Source: Pyrocephalus nanus
Taxonomy: Eukaryota > Chordata > Aves > Passeriformes > Tyrannidae
NCBI GenBank assembly: GCA_038380795.1
Contig: CM076280.1
Location: 4,885,501 to 4,949,500 of the forward strand
Direction: 5' to 3'
DNA length: 64,000 bases
Positions within the stretch are counted from its first letter, which is position 1; every line of letters starts with the position of its first letter. Position numbers and translations under genes: made by a program. The notes under the pieces were generated by a model. It had not been told where the DNA came from. It was given only the letters and a program-made list of their open reading frames with translations, and searched no databases. This document shows positions 37,939-48,960 of the stretch, in pieces.

Positions 37939-38030
37939 TCATAAAATCACCGAGTCACAAATGCTTTGAGTTGGAGGGGACCTTAAAGATTGTCTTGTTC
38001 CAACCCCCTGTCACGGGGCCTGGAACACCA
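37939..38030 (-). mobile_element. CR1 LINE 3' end fragment
   Basis: It opens with a diverged inverted tail (TCATAAAATCACCGAGTCAC), followed by 'gagttggaggggacctt', 'aaagattgtcttgttcc' and 'aaccccctg'. This is the minus-strand signature of a CR1 end. Similarity fades after about 90 bp. Confidence 0.85.
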
Positions 38031-38436
38031 CTGTGTTCCTTCAAGGCAACACACCCACCCAACACCTTCCCTCTCTGGACAAGTCACACCAGGCTGGTGA
38101 CTGCTTTGCCTTTATCTGGTCTCATTTCACCTCCCCAGACATCAGCTCAGTCAAGGAGCACACTCGAGCAGTAGACAGGAGATGACAGCAATCCCAGGGA
38201 GCTGTCATGGGACACACATCCCCTTGACATGAGAGCAAGGGTGACATTTCATGGTGTCACAACAGCAAAAGACTTCCCTGGGAACACAGGCAGAAGCTCA
38301 GAGCCTGGGAAAACCCCAGAGGATCAGCTCCATTCATACCCTCATCACCTTCCATCCTACATCCATCAGCTGGTTTGCCCATGTGGAAGATGCCTCGTGG
38401 GTGAGATACAGCTGTGGCAGCTCAGGGGATGTGGAT

Positions 38437-38688
38437 TGAGGTGTGACCCAGTCGGTGGCATTCCTGCCCATGGCAGGTGGGTCTGAACTAAATGATCTTT
38501 AAGGGTATTCAAGATAACTCAGCTGGTTAAAAAACCTTGGTGCTAATAATGCCAAGGTCATGGGTGCAGTCCCCTGTATGGGCCATTCGCTTAAGAGTTT
38601 GACTCAGTGATCCTTGTGGGTCCCTTCCAACTCAGAATGTTCTGTGATTCTGTCTCTTCCTATCCAAACCACTCCACAATTCCATGAC
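38437..38688 (+). mobile_element. CR1 3' end split by a SINE insertion
   Basis: The left part (about 38437-38512) has 'attcctgcccatggcagg' and 'actaaatgatctttaaggg', the body of a CR1 3' end. The expected continuation, the 'cttccaacccaaacc ... attctatga' segment, is missing there. It reappears after the SINE at 38654-38688 as 'cttcctatccaaaccactcc' and 'acaattccatga'. I infer that the SINE landed inside this older CR1 copy. Boundaries at the junctions are uncertain by several bases. Confidence 0.8.
38513..38653 (+). mobile_element. tRNA-Ile-derived SINE with CR1-X-like tail (TguSINE1-like)
   Basis: The head (38515-38585) follows tRNA-Ile(AAT): a box A-like 'taactcagctgg', 'ggtgctaataatgccaagg' covering the anticodon arm (AAT in the loop), then 'ccctgtatgggcca', the acceptor side of the tRNA. 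The rest ends 'gatccttgtgggtccctt', 'ccaactcag', 'ttctgtgattctgt', the tail of CR1-X type LINEs. A SINE of this design, TguSINE1, is known from zebra finch and other songbirds. The box B region (about 38562-38574) departs from GGTTCGANTCC, and bases are altered or missing in the D arm, so this copy is probably inactive. It is not a functional tRNA gene. The host passerine assignment rests mainly on this element. Confidence 0.88.
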
Positions 38689-39119
38689 CTCCCTGAGGAC
38701 CAGCCTGTACAACCCTGCATGAGCCACTCTGTGCCTCATAGACACCCCAGGTCCCTCCACTCTGCCGGTGCAGACCCTGCAGCTCTCAGCGTTTGTGCAG
38801 AACGCAGCAGAAGTGAGGGTCGAGCTCGGGCAGCGCTGCCAGCACCACAGAAATCAATCTTCATCCAGACAGCAAAGCTGAGCACGAGCTACCTCAGCCC
38901 AGCTCCCAGCCAGGGAGCACAGCCTGCTCGGTGCCTGCTCTCTCCCAGCTCCAGGGTCACATTCCTGCTGCAGCCAGGCACATCTCACATGCATTCCTCA
39001 TGCATACACACAGATTATTTTCCTCTAACAATTTCAGGCACCCTGCGCTAGAGCATTTATAACTAATACATATTCTAATGTTCTCGTTCACCTGAGACAC
39101 TCAAAACTTTCCTGGCTCA

Positions 39120-39345
39120 TTTGTCAGATTTTTTTATTTATTTTTTTTTTTAATACCTTCTTCCCCTCAGGCCAATCAGATGAGTCCAGTTAATTTTCAT
39201 TTCCACGGATGTGGAAAGTCATCTGAAGGTCATTTTTGGGTTATTTTCCAGTTTCAAGTCTGGAGGATTTTGCAGGATTTGCAATTGAGGCTTCTGATTA
39301 TCTGCTGCATATTGAAACTAAAAGGAACCAGCTGAGGAGAGACAG
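39120..39345. promoter_or_regulatory. Possible conserved non-coding element
   Basis: After a T-rich start: 'ggccaatcagatgagtcc' (CCAAT box-like), 'agttaattttcatttcc', 'aatgagg'-type words, 'cttctgattatctgctgc' (GATTA, OTX/PITX-like) and 'catattgaaac'. Inference only. Confidence 0.3.
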
Positions 39346-39879
39346 TGATGAAGCACCCCATTGACACCCAGGTAATTAAGGAGAAACAAACATGTTTGTT
39401 GGCTGAAACAAGGGGGAAAACGATGCAAACCACTTTATTCTAGCAAGGAAGAGAGGAGAGAGGAAAGAAAAAGCAGCAGCTAATGGGTTTACATCAGAAG
39501 GACATGCTTTGCTCAAGCCAAAACCTTCCCGAGGTGTTTGCATTTCAGGGGGAAGGTTGTCGGGTGCCACAGGGAGGCTTTTGTCACTTCTGAACAGAAA
39601 GACAGTGGCAAAAAAGAAACTCAGTAAACTGCAAAACACAACCTTTGTGATGCAGGCAGATCAACAGAGCCCCATTCTGAAAGATGAAAATAAAATATAG
39701 ACACGCACATCCTAAGGGCTCAGAATTGTTGAAGCCCGGAGGTTTGCCACGGGACAGCCCCATCTCCTCCTGACCAGCGTTAAGGTCCAGGAAATCCTTC
39801 CACTGGGAAACTGGTGACTCCCAGTGTTAGCCCAGCTCACAGCCAAGACCAGACAACTGCGGGGCCACAGGAAGAAACA

Positions 39880-40215
39880 ACTTTTCCAGCGAACTCCAGC
39901 ACTTTGGCTCCCAGGGCGAGCCTGGCGCAGGCGCGTCAATCTGTGCTCCAAATGTGTTTATTGGATATTTTTAATATCACGGTGGCAGACGGAGGAATGC
40001 AATCACGCCTGAGCCACACATCTCCCCAGGTCCACAGGGACCTCGGGTACAAGCCTGGCTTTGTTTCTTTCCCAGGGAACAATCAAGATAGAGGGCTCGC
40101 AGCTCTCCTCACGCGCCCTCTCCGGGGGCAGGAGATGGTAATTAGTTTGTGCGCACTGGAAGCATTTTCGGTTTCGAGGCCTGCTCAGGGAACCTGGCAG
40201 GAATATGCAAGCTCT
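39880..40215. promoter_or_regulatory. Possible conserved non-coding element with retained CpGs
   Basis: CpG-bearing segments (gcgagcctggcgcaggcgcg, cacgcgccctctccggggg, tttcggtttcgaggcc) flank an AT core with 'tgtttattggatatttttaa' and 'ggtaattagtttgtgcgc'. CpGs are scarce in most of the intron, so local retention suggests constraint or low methylation. Confidence 0.38.
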
Positions 40216-40651
40216 GGGGCAGGAAGTGCTCTGGAGAGACCTAGTCCTGATGGTGGGTGCTGAGCAGGTAAAACGCTGGCCTCAAGCTCCCCAAAACTAG
40301 CTTTATCCCACTAATCATTTGCAATCCAAAAGGCACTGTTCTCCAGGCTGTTTTCTTCTCCCATGGGCAAGCAACTTGTAAAGAGGAGCAGTTATGAGAA
40401 TAGCTTACTTCAGATCTCCTTAAAACAAAACAAATCCTATTGCTGTAGGAATGATTCATCCTGCTCTCCCAACCCCAGGAGACAATGTCCTCTCCCAGGC
40501 ACAGCTCACCTGGTGTGAGATACCAGCACCACCACCCCATAGGCTCCAAAAAGCCTGGAAGCACAGGGGAAAAGGGAAAGCTACAGCCACCAACAGCACC
40601 AGGGCTCAGAGGAGGATGAGGGACATGAGGGGGGTCAGCACTGGCAGCATA

Positions 40652-41243
40652 TCACAGAATCACAGAATGGTTTGGGTTGCGAGGGACCTTAAAGATCATC
40701 CCATTCCAATTCCTCTGCCACAGGCAGGGACACCTTCCACTAGCCCAGGTTGCTCTGAACTCCATTCAACCTGGCCTTGGACACTCACAGGGATGGGGCA
40801 GCCACAGCTTCTCTGGGCAACCTGTGCCAGGGCCTCCCCACTCTCACAGGGAAGAATTTTTTCCCAACAGCCCATCAAACCCTGTCTTCTGTCAGACTGA
40901 AGTCATTCCCACTTGTCCTGACACTCCATGCCCTTGTCCAAAGTCCCCCCCAGCTCTGTTGGAGCCCCTCTATGTTTGGGAAGGCGCTCTAAGGTCTCCC
41001 CAGAGCCTTCCCTTCTCCAGGCTAAAGACCTCCAGATCTCCAACCCAGTCTCCAGAGCAGAGGGGCTCCAGCCCGTGGAGCATCTTTATTGCCTCCTCTG
41101 AACTCACTCCCAACAGCTCCACGAACTTCTGATGTTGGGAACACCAGAGCAGGAGGCAGCACTGCAGGTGGGGTCTCACCAGAGAGGTGCAGAGGGGCAG
41201 AATCCCCTCCTTCAGCCTGCTGGCCACGCTCCTCAACCTCAGT
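40652..41243 (-). mobile_element. CR1 LINE, longest copy in window, with ORF2 C-terminal remnant
   Basis: The left end is the inverted tail (TCACAGAATCACAGAATGG). The 3' UTR follows ('ggttgctctgaactcc', 'agaattttttcccaac', 'gaagtcattcccacttg') and then the end of the reverse-transcriptase ORF2. On the minus strand, 41236-40970 still reads as recognisable fragments, including SLVRPHLQCCL and DLEVFSLEKGRLWGDLRA, corresponding to the 'RPHLEYC ... LFSLEKRRLRGDL' end of CR1 ORF2. Indels and substitutions make it non-functional. The 5' limit may extend somewhat beyond 41243, but I cannot recognise it there. Confidence 0.93.
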
Positions 41244-41517
41244 TTTAGTTCTACTCCAAGCTGGACTCAGACCATCTCAGAGCAGGGTGGTCCAGGGTGA
41301 CAGAGCCCTCCTCCCACAGCTGGTCCTTTCCCTGGTCACTTAGAGAACCTTGGAGATGAGGAGGCACATGGAGATCCAGGCACCAGCAAGGGCCTGGGCA
41401 GCCCACAGCAGTGACCTGACACCTCCAGCTGCTCGGGTCAGGTCCTTGCAAGATGCTAATGCTGTAAGAGTACAGCTGAAGTCAGGACTATTTTCCTGCT
41501 GACTGTGAAATCAGTGT

Positions 41518-41536
41518 AAAAAAAAAAAAAAAAAAG
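41518..41536. repeat. Poly-A tract
   Basis: 19 A in an A-rich neighbourhood that continues to about 41800 with further shorter A runs. Confidence 0.9.
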
Positions 41537-42891
41537 GAGAAATGTACTGCTGTGTATATTTGTCCAGCTACAGCAGTACTAAAGGCAGACTGGACATGAG
41601 GGCACAGCCTTGAGATTTAGTCATTTTTCTGTTTGTTGGAAGCACTAAGGAAAAAAAGAAAAAAGAAAAAGTAAAATGTTTTGCTGCAGACTTCATTTGA
41701 CAATCAGTTCTGAAATAGTGAATGCCTGAAACAAAGACAAAACCCCCCTAAATTCTATAAAAAAGAAGACCAAACCTATTAAAAAAAAAAAAAATTAAAA
41801 AAATGCTTGAGTCTGAAAAATCCTATCTCTGCAATGGGACCAGCTTTGTCCCTGGGAATGACTCTAGGGCACCAAAAAGGAAAGAAGGATGGAGACCCAT
41901 CCAAATTCAGCCAGTGGAAGGAATGGCACTGCCTTTGCCCTTCCCAGAGCACAATTCACATCCCACCAGCACTCCTCTGTCCATATGTCAGCATGGATTC
42001 AACAGCAGCCTCCTGCCTACTGAGCAGTTTATTTTCCAATTCATGCATCCAAGGACTGGGTTGTTTAACGTTGGCACAAAGCTCCTGTCACCTGTGGGTC
42101 GGGGGGATTAGGTGTGAGGGGACACAGAGATGGCTAAGCACGAGATGGGGTGATTAGCAATCCAAATTAAACACAATCCCAATTAAAACATGCTGCTGCC
42201 AGCCCCTTGGCTGGGCCAAACTCCCTGTCCTGAGCCAGAATGAGACCCTTCTCCTCACACCAGTGTCCATAAGAGAAACTCTAAAGCTGCTGTGGGCTGC
42301 ACTCAGCACCTTGCACAGCCAGCAGGGAGCAGGGAACCCTCCCCAGGTTCACCTCGCTGCTGAGTTTCCCTTTCTGAGTTTCCCTTTTAGCCTAACAGCC
42401 CCCCAGGCACTCCCTCTTGTCCTGAATTTTGTAAGGCAATGCCACAAAATAACCCTGAACTAAGAGATGTGACTTCCCCTTGCAGCAATCCCTGGGGCTG
42501 CACATCCTTCCCGCTGTCCAGCTCGGAGCAAGGGACTCAAGGAGCTGGAGAGGCTCCTGGTTTGCACAGACTGTGCTGCTGTAGGGAAGAGGGAACAGTG
42601 AGGAGATAAGTACTCGCTCCTGCACATGCTGCAGAGAAGGATTAGATACTTACAAATATTTTATCCCAGCTAAAGTAATTGCACCACTTGTTCTTATGAG
42701 TCAGAGCTATTTATTTTCATGCTTCAGGGCATCAGTTGATCACACCAGCTGAGGTCAGGCAGAAGTTCCCACTGCTCCCCTGTAAGTGTTTTGCATATTG
42801 CAGGGATGTGCATTAGCACCAGTCCCTGCAGCCTGGCACTGCCCCATCCCAGCCCTCTCTGGTCCCCACTGGGAGCAGAGAACACACTGTG

Positions 42892-43228
42892 GTACCTGAA
42901 GGGAGCCTACAAGAAAGATGGAGAGAGACTTTTTGCAAGGGCATGTAGCGATAGGAGAAGGGGGAATGGCTTCAAACTGACAGAGAGTAGGTTTAGAGTA
43001 GATATAAGGAAGAAATTGTTCCCTGTGAGGGTGATGAGGCCCTGGCAAAGGTTGGCCAGAGAAGCTGTGGCTGCCCCATCCCTGGAAGTGTTCAAGGCCA
43101 GGCTGGACAAGGCTTGGAGCAACCTGGGCTAGGTAGAAGGTGTCCCTACCCACAGGAGGGTTTTGGAACAAGATGTTCTTTAAGGTTCCTTCCAACCCAA
43201 ACCTTCTACAATTCTGTGATTCTATGAA
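42892..43228 (+). mobile_element. CR1 LINE 3' end, about 335 bp
   Basis: Well-preserved plus-strand CR1 end: 'gtacctgaagggagcctac', 'gggggaatggcttcaaactg', 'tagatataaggaagaaattg', 'gagaagctgtggctgcccc', 'gttcttt', 'ccttccaacccaaacc' and a terminal 'attctgtgattctatga'. It appears to be among the younger copies, judging by how closely it follows the common CR1 3' wording. Confidence 0.95.
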
Positions 43229-43320
43229 GTACAACACAGGAAACAGTCCTTGCTCTCACCAGTTCAGTGCCTGTCAGTGGAGCAGCACATCCCACACTCC
43301 TGCCCTGGGCAGGAGCCTCT

Positions 43321-43347
43321 GGGTACCTCTTGGTACCTCTGGGTACC
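43321..43347. repeat. 10-bp tandem repeat, nearly three units
   Basis: Units gggtacctct, tggtacctct and gggtacc follow each other directly, just downstream of the CR1 copy that ends at 43228. Confidence 0.85.
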
Positions 43348-44204
43348 ACATCCAGCTCCACTCCAGCCTCCAGGCAGCAACTGGGCAGAGACATCAGCAA
43401 GGAGGAGCATCCAAATGAGAAGGGACGGTATTGGTTGTGCAGGAGGTGAAAATAAAAACAACTCTGTTTGACCCTGAGCACAAGAGCCAAACTGGGGTCA
43501 CCAAAGCTCAATCCAGCGGCCGGAGATGCCGCGGCCTCTGCCAGGAGCAGACACGGATAACAGCTCATTTCTGAGTGCTTATGGATATACAGCTCTGTGT
43601 CACCACTGAGAACCCTCCTAAAAACCAGCATTTGGTCAACATTAGGAAATAAAAACCAGGCAGTGTGTACTTGGAAAGGGCAGAGGAATTTCTGAAAACA
43701 GCCACAAGCACTGGACTAGGAAAAAAACACCTCCCCATCCTCCCTCCCAGTGCTAACCAACCAGCTCCAGTAACTCAAGAGGCATTTAATAAAGGTCTGG
43801 GAAAGAAACAGCCCTTCATCTCCAAGCACTGAGCATGAAATGAAGCAACAGAGGCCAACGTTCACCAAATAAAAGGTTCCCTTCACACAAACAACAGGTC
43901 GGCTGCTCTTGGAGCAAAACACGTGCACGTGCCAGCTGCCCCGGTGGGGACTGTGAGGTGCTTCACTGTGCCTGTGCCCACACAAACCTGGTCACAGAGT
44001 ATCCCCTGCCATGCATCCAGCCTGAGACACCTCCTGGAGCTGCAGCAGCACAGCATCGCTCCACTGTCCCCTTCCTGTCATCCTGCTCAGCCCCTAAATT
44101 CACCCCCAGCCCTCCTCCCAAACCCCACCGTGGTGCCTCTCCCCCTGCTCATGCACTCACCACTGCCAGGTATCTCTACGTTTCCTCATCTGCGCTTCAC
44201 TGAT

Positions 44205-44440
44205 CCCCATTAGTAATTACACTGCAGCGGCAGCAGCTCCATAACTTTAATTATAAGACAATTTCTGTTCTAATCCCTGGTTTTGACTCACTGCCGCAGA
44301 CCCCCCCGCTCTGCTCTCCCCATCCTCTCCTTCGGTCATTTCAGAAGTGAAGTCATGCGGCCAAGGAGGAGCTGAACAATTAGGGATAATGATCACAACG
44401 ACATCGCTTTCATACAGATGTCTGACACGGCTTCAAGGGC
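44205..44440. promoter_or_regulatory. Possible conserved non-coding element
   Basis: 'cccattagtaattacactgc', 'taactttaattataagac', 'gaacaattagggataatg' and 'cgacatcgctttcatac': repeated homeodomain cores with some CpGs, no repeat similarity. Confidence 0.32.
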
Positions 44441-46797
44441 AGGGCTGCAAAGCCACCCGTGCTCAGAAGGCTTTGCCATTCCTTATGTCATCAGAAACAG
44501 CCTCAGGATCCTTTCTGAAAGCTTGCATTTCTCTGTTTTTCGAACGAAAAAATGTTGTGTTCATCGTTTCCAAAGCCCTGGGACACCCTCTTCTCACTGC
44601 TGGCATCTCACCTTCAGCAGAGCCCACCATGGAGACACGCTGCAAACTCAGCAATTCCTGCACACCCTCAGCATCCCACCAGCATCCTCTGGTGACATCC
44701 CCTGCGAAGCATCTGGGAGATGGAAAGAGCATTAGGAATGTAAAACCCTCCAAGTCAGAAGTCAGAAACCCCAGGTTTCACTCCCAGATCTTAAGCTCAA
44801 CTCCCTTGACTTCACCTCTCATCCCCCTGCCTGTCACCAGGGATAATATTTTTTCCCTGACATACTTTGTTATTCAGAGGTAGAAGATTCTGTAAATGCT
44901 GAATTATTATCATCAAATTATAATACTCAGAACATTGTCTCCCTTTGGGATTGATACTGCAGGAGGAGAGAGCACAGCACAGGCACCCAGAGCTGAAATG
45001 TGCCACGTTTAGTTCCCTTAGAGATAGTAGTGATGATGCTGCTTTGGAACTTTCTTCCTCATCTCTCCTGGAAGAGCCTATCTGACGGGTTTGCTGGAGA
45101 GAACCAAACTATATTTGAAAGGTAATTTTTGAGCAAATGGAAACAGAACTGTCAGAGTTGTCATGATGAGATTTTTTTGAATTTCCCTCCTGTTTCACAG
45201 GAGGGAGGTGGGAGAAATTAAGACATTTTTCATTTCATTGTTTCCAAAATGGGACAGCTCCTGCTGCTGCTCCCAGATTCCATGGGTTCCGTGCAGGTTC
45301 CCAGCTGCAGGACTCTGCAAAAGCCCCCAAAAAGGAACCATTCAGCCCCACACACTTGGTTCTCTGTCATTTTCAGAGGTAAAATTAATCAGATGCCAGG
45401 TGAAAACACACCCAGGACAAGGGGGCACCCTGTTGAGGTTCCTACAGGGGAAGGCATTATCCTGCCTCTTCCTGGATCCACCACCGAGAGCCAGCTCTAA
45501 TGGGCACCCAGCACTGCACCTCGGGACACTCATCTCCCCCAAACACACAGGAAAGCCAATCCACATCACTGGGAATTCCCAAAACTACAGCACAGGAGCA
45601 CAGAGCCAGGAACAGCCAGCTCTGGTACCCGCAAGGCAGGCTTTGGCTCTCCCTGCACAAACCCCTGGGCACGAGGGAGCATCTTCTGGGAAGAGCCTGG
45701 AGAAGGATCAGCACCCACCCCTTCATTCCTGCCCATTTTAAGCCTTTATTTTGTCATCTTCAAGCCCCTCAAATGTCACATTTAAAGGAGAAGAGGGAGA
45801 AATGGCCAAACCTTCAGAGATGGGCAAAGCCTAATGAATGTCTAGGCATTGAGAACTGGGACAGGGAGATTCCCTGGGAAGAGCAGCCAGAGCCCAGCTT
45901 GGCCAAGCCCTGGTATCACCACCAGCACAGCTGCTCCAGTGCCTGCCTCTTTCCATCACTCAGGCCAACAGCCCCAGAAATATTCCAAACAAGTAACAGG
46001 GAAAACACAAACACTGCAGGCACAAAACCACTGCTGAGCAGGGGGAGAGGAGAGGCAAAGATACAGCCTGCAGCTCAGCCTGGGAGGTTCTGCTTCTTCT
46101 CTACTGCAGAACTTGGCATCAGCTTTTCCCTTAATGCCTTTTTTTTTTTTTTTTCCTGTGAAACTTGCCTTGTTCCCCCTCCCACAAAGAGTTTTGTGCA
46201 GCAGAACCCCTGCTCGTGTGGGCGCTGGAAATGTCAGTCTCACCAGTTCTGCTGGGAAACTGGGCTTCCTGCACCCACAGAGCATCGTGGCAACACCCCT
46301 GCTCCCTTTTTGTCATCCCCTGCTCCTTACATTGCCATCCCAGCTCGGGCAGGACATCCCAGTTTATCCCAGAGCTTCCCCAGCTCCCCCCTGGCCACGA
46401 GGGGTCCAGGCACAGCACCCAGTGCAGGCTGTTCCCCTGCCTGTCCCCCAGCTCAGAGTGCAGCCTGGCTGCCTCCTCCCAGCACGCTCCTGCTGTCACA
46501 TCCACAGCTTCTCCCTGGGAATGATGACAGCAGATGATACAAGACCTTGAATTTAATTGCAGCAGAGGAAAAAAAAAATAAATTTAAAAAAATGTTCAGA
46601 GTGATGAAGAACCCCTTTCATAAACCACATTATTTGTGTCTTTTTTTTCTAGTTAATTTGAGAGTTTGCTCAGGGGCTGGTTTTTGTTTTGCAGTTCAGG
46701 TGCATGGCTTGCAAAGAAACAGGAGGATGACTGGGCAGTTGGTCACCCCTAAGCATCCTGCCAGTACAGCACAGAGGGGTCCAGCATCCTCTCCCAG

Positions 46798-46963
46798 AGG
46801 GTGGTTGGCACTGAACAGGCTCCCCAGGGCAGTGGTCACAGCCCCAAGGCTGACAGAGCTCAAGGAGTGTTTGGACAACGCTCTCAGGCACAGGGTGGGA
46901 TTGTTGGGGTGTCTGTGCAGGGCCAGGAGTTGGATTGGATCATTCTTATGGGACCCTTGGAGC
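46798..46963 (+). mobile_element. CR1-X-like LINE 3' end fragment
   Basis: Contains 'ctccccagggcagtggtcac', 'gagtgtttggacaacgctct', 'caggcacagggtgggattg', 'ggccaggagttggattggat' and a degraded 'ttatgggaccctt'. The same blocks occur in the copy at 52585, and the final tail corresponds to the tail of the SINE at 38.5 kb. It differs from the commoner CR1 type elsewhere in the window. Confidence 0.85.
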
Positions 46964-48006
46964 TTTGCTTGCAGCAGAACACCCAGCCAGGGTTTTTCCA
47001 GGCTCTTTCAGGCTGTTTCATGCCTGGATTTCATTCTGCCAAAGAAGGGCCACGGTCATGGAGTGGTCATTAATAAATTGATTATCTGGGCATTGCAGGG
47101 GAAGGGTGGAGGGGGGGAACTGGGAGGGGAAGAGGCACAATGCCAACCTCACTGGAGGGCAAACAGTGATTAAATATTTATAGATTTTAATGCATTGATT
47201 TGTTAAGTCGGGAAACAGTCCTTTAAGAGTTTCAAGATGCCTTTCAAGGCAATTCTCTAATCAGCAACCCAGGTGCAGCAAAGAGGAGCTCAACAAGAGG
47301 CAGAAACCACTCCAGGGGAAGGTTGGAAAGAGGAGCTCTCCCCTCTTTGCTGGCAGGGACCCATGTGGCCTGGGTGGGACACAGGGGCACAAAGAGCCCT
47401 GCAAGAGATTTATGTCCAAGGCTTTCTAATTAACTTTCTCCTGTAAATGATTTATTTTTGGACAGCATTTTTGCATAAGAAAATTAAATGACATGCTGCT
47501 TAAGGAGAAACAAACTGCAGTATTTCATTCCAGCCAGGAAACACTCCCCAGCCCTTCCAAAATCTGCACAATCTGACCAAGGAGAGCTGCTGCCCACACT
47601 GCCCTCTGAATCACCAGCTCCTTGCCTTGCTTTGGGGAAAAAAATTCCACTTCAAAAGCATAAATACCCCAAAATAGGGAGTGTCCAGCAAGTGCTGACC
47701 CAGGTAAGGCAGGTGGTCATTGCAGTGCTGGGTCTGGCACAAGGTCCCTGGCACCAATCCCTGCCTGAGCTGGGACAGACCTTCTGGGTGGCACTGTTTG
47801 CCCTCTGGAAACTTTTTGGTGCCTCCAAAGCAAAGGTGTTCAGGCAATGCTCCTGAACAAGTGCTGCCCACCTTCCTTGTGTTTGTGCTGACACCAATGG
47901 CAAACCAGCCTTCCCCATCCCTCTTTTACAATGGAGGCAGGACACCTGCCCAGCAGAATCCTAAACCTCCTGCAATTCAGCCATGAAAAACACTATCTCA
48001 AAGTAA

Positions 48007-48055
48007 GTTTTAATTCTAATTCAGCTGAATTAGTTTTAATTCTAATTCAGCCAAG
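48007..48055. repeat. 26-bp tandem duplication
   Basis: GTTTTAATTCTAATTCAGC occurs at 48007 and again at 48033, a period of 26 bases. The first 19 bases of each copy are identical, and the second copy then diverges into flanking sequence. Confidence 0.85.
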
Positions 48056-48629
48056 TGGAGGGTACAAATTAAGTGTTCCTCTCACGCTCCCTCCCTTTTT
48101 TCAGTGAAGTTATTCTGAAGGGAAAGCTGAGAAAAAAGTTTTGGCTTCTCCTCTCTGTCTGGGAAGCATCAAGGAGCCTCAGGGCTGCAAATACAACATC
48201 CCATAGTCCATTGAATCCATTAGCTTATTTATCAATATGAGATTAATTATTCCAGTTCGCAGGATATTTGGTTAATATTTTAATGCTCCAACTGCCACAT
48301 TTGCAAGAGCCGAGGTGCTCTCACCTTGGCTCACTGAATTAGCTGCTCCTCATGGTCACTGCCAGCTTTTAGCACACAAAGCAATGCCTCCTCCAGGCTC
48401 ACAGACAGAATGACAAATAAACCCCCATTTCAGGAGCATCTGCTGATGCCTGAGCCCATGAGATCCCCTCCTGCAGCCCCACCCCAGGAGGAGAGGGGCT
48501 GCAGTCTCACCTCCGCTGATAACAAGTACAGCAAGTGTGCCTTGAGTTTGGTTTTCTGCTGCTGGATTTTAACAGGAAAAGGGAGGAGTGGGACAGGAGA
48601 GGGAGGGAACACACAAACAGGGGAATACA

Positions 48630-48960
48630 AGCAGTCGCACGCATTTTGTTCCCGAACCCTCCAAACGTGACTCACTTTGCTCTATTGTGACAAACTGAAA
48701 CGCCTCTGAGGAGTTCATTTCACGTCTCATCCATTCTCTGAATAATGGGAAAATCCCTCTTTGTTTCCCTAAGATATCAGCACGCGCGACACACCACGCA
48801 CACCCGCTTCCATTAGACATAATGGAACCAGATAGTCCCAGAAGTTGTTTTCGATTGCTTGAGTGCATCCTTCATTTAGGGAAACGAGAATATATGAGCT
48901 GCTCTGCCCCAGCCGACGCCAGGACGCAATCTTTAAGCTCAAGCCAGGGCCTTTTGTTTC
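48630..48960. promoter_or_regulatory. Possible conserved non-coding element with palindromic homeodomain site
   Basis: CpG-retaining block (cagtcgcacgcattttg, cacgcgcgacacacc, agccgacgccaggacgc) around a perfect inverted repeat CCATTAGACATAATGG at 48810-48825, with 6-base arms and a 4-base spacer presenting two ATTA/TAAT cores. Also 'tctattgtgacaaactg' (SOX/MEIS-like). Confidence 0.4.

Noticed and set aside
38513..38590. Functional tRNA-Ile gene
   Set aside because: The box B region is degraded, bases are altered in the D arm, and a CR1-like tail follows. It is a SINE head.
45500..46537. 345-codon open frame on the plus strand, the longest in the window
   Set aside because: The peptide is rich in Ser, Pro, Gln and Thr, has no recognisable domain, spans a poly-T tract (read as a Phe run), and overlaps other long frames on both strands. 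It looks like chance openness in CAGC/CCTG-rich intron. A blastp hit or spliced transcript would change this.
46547..47173. 208-codon plus-strand frame
   Set aside because: Part of it translates a CR1-X-like 3' end (46798-46963), which is non-coding.
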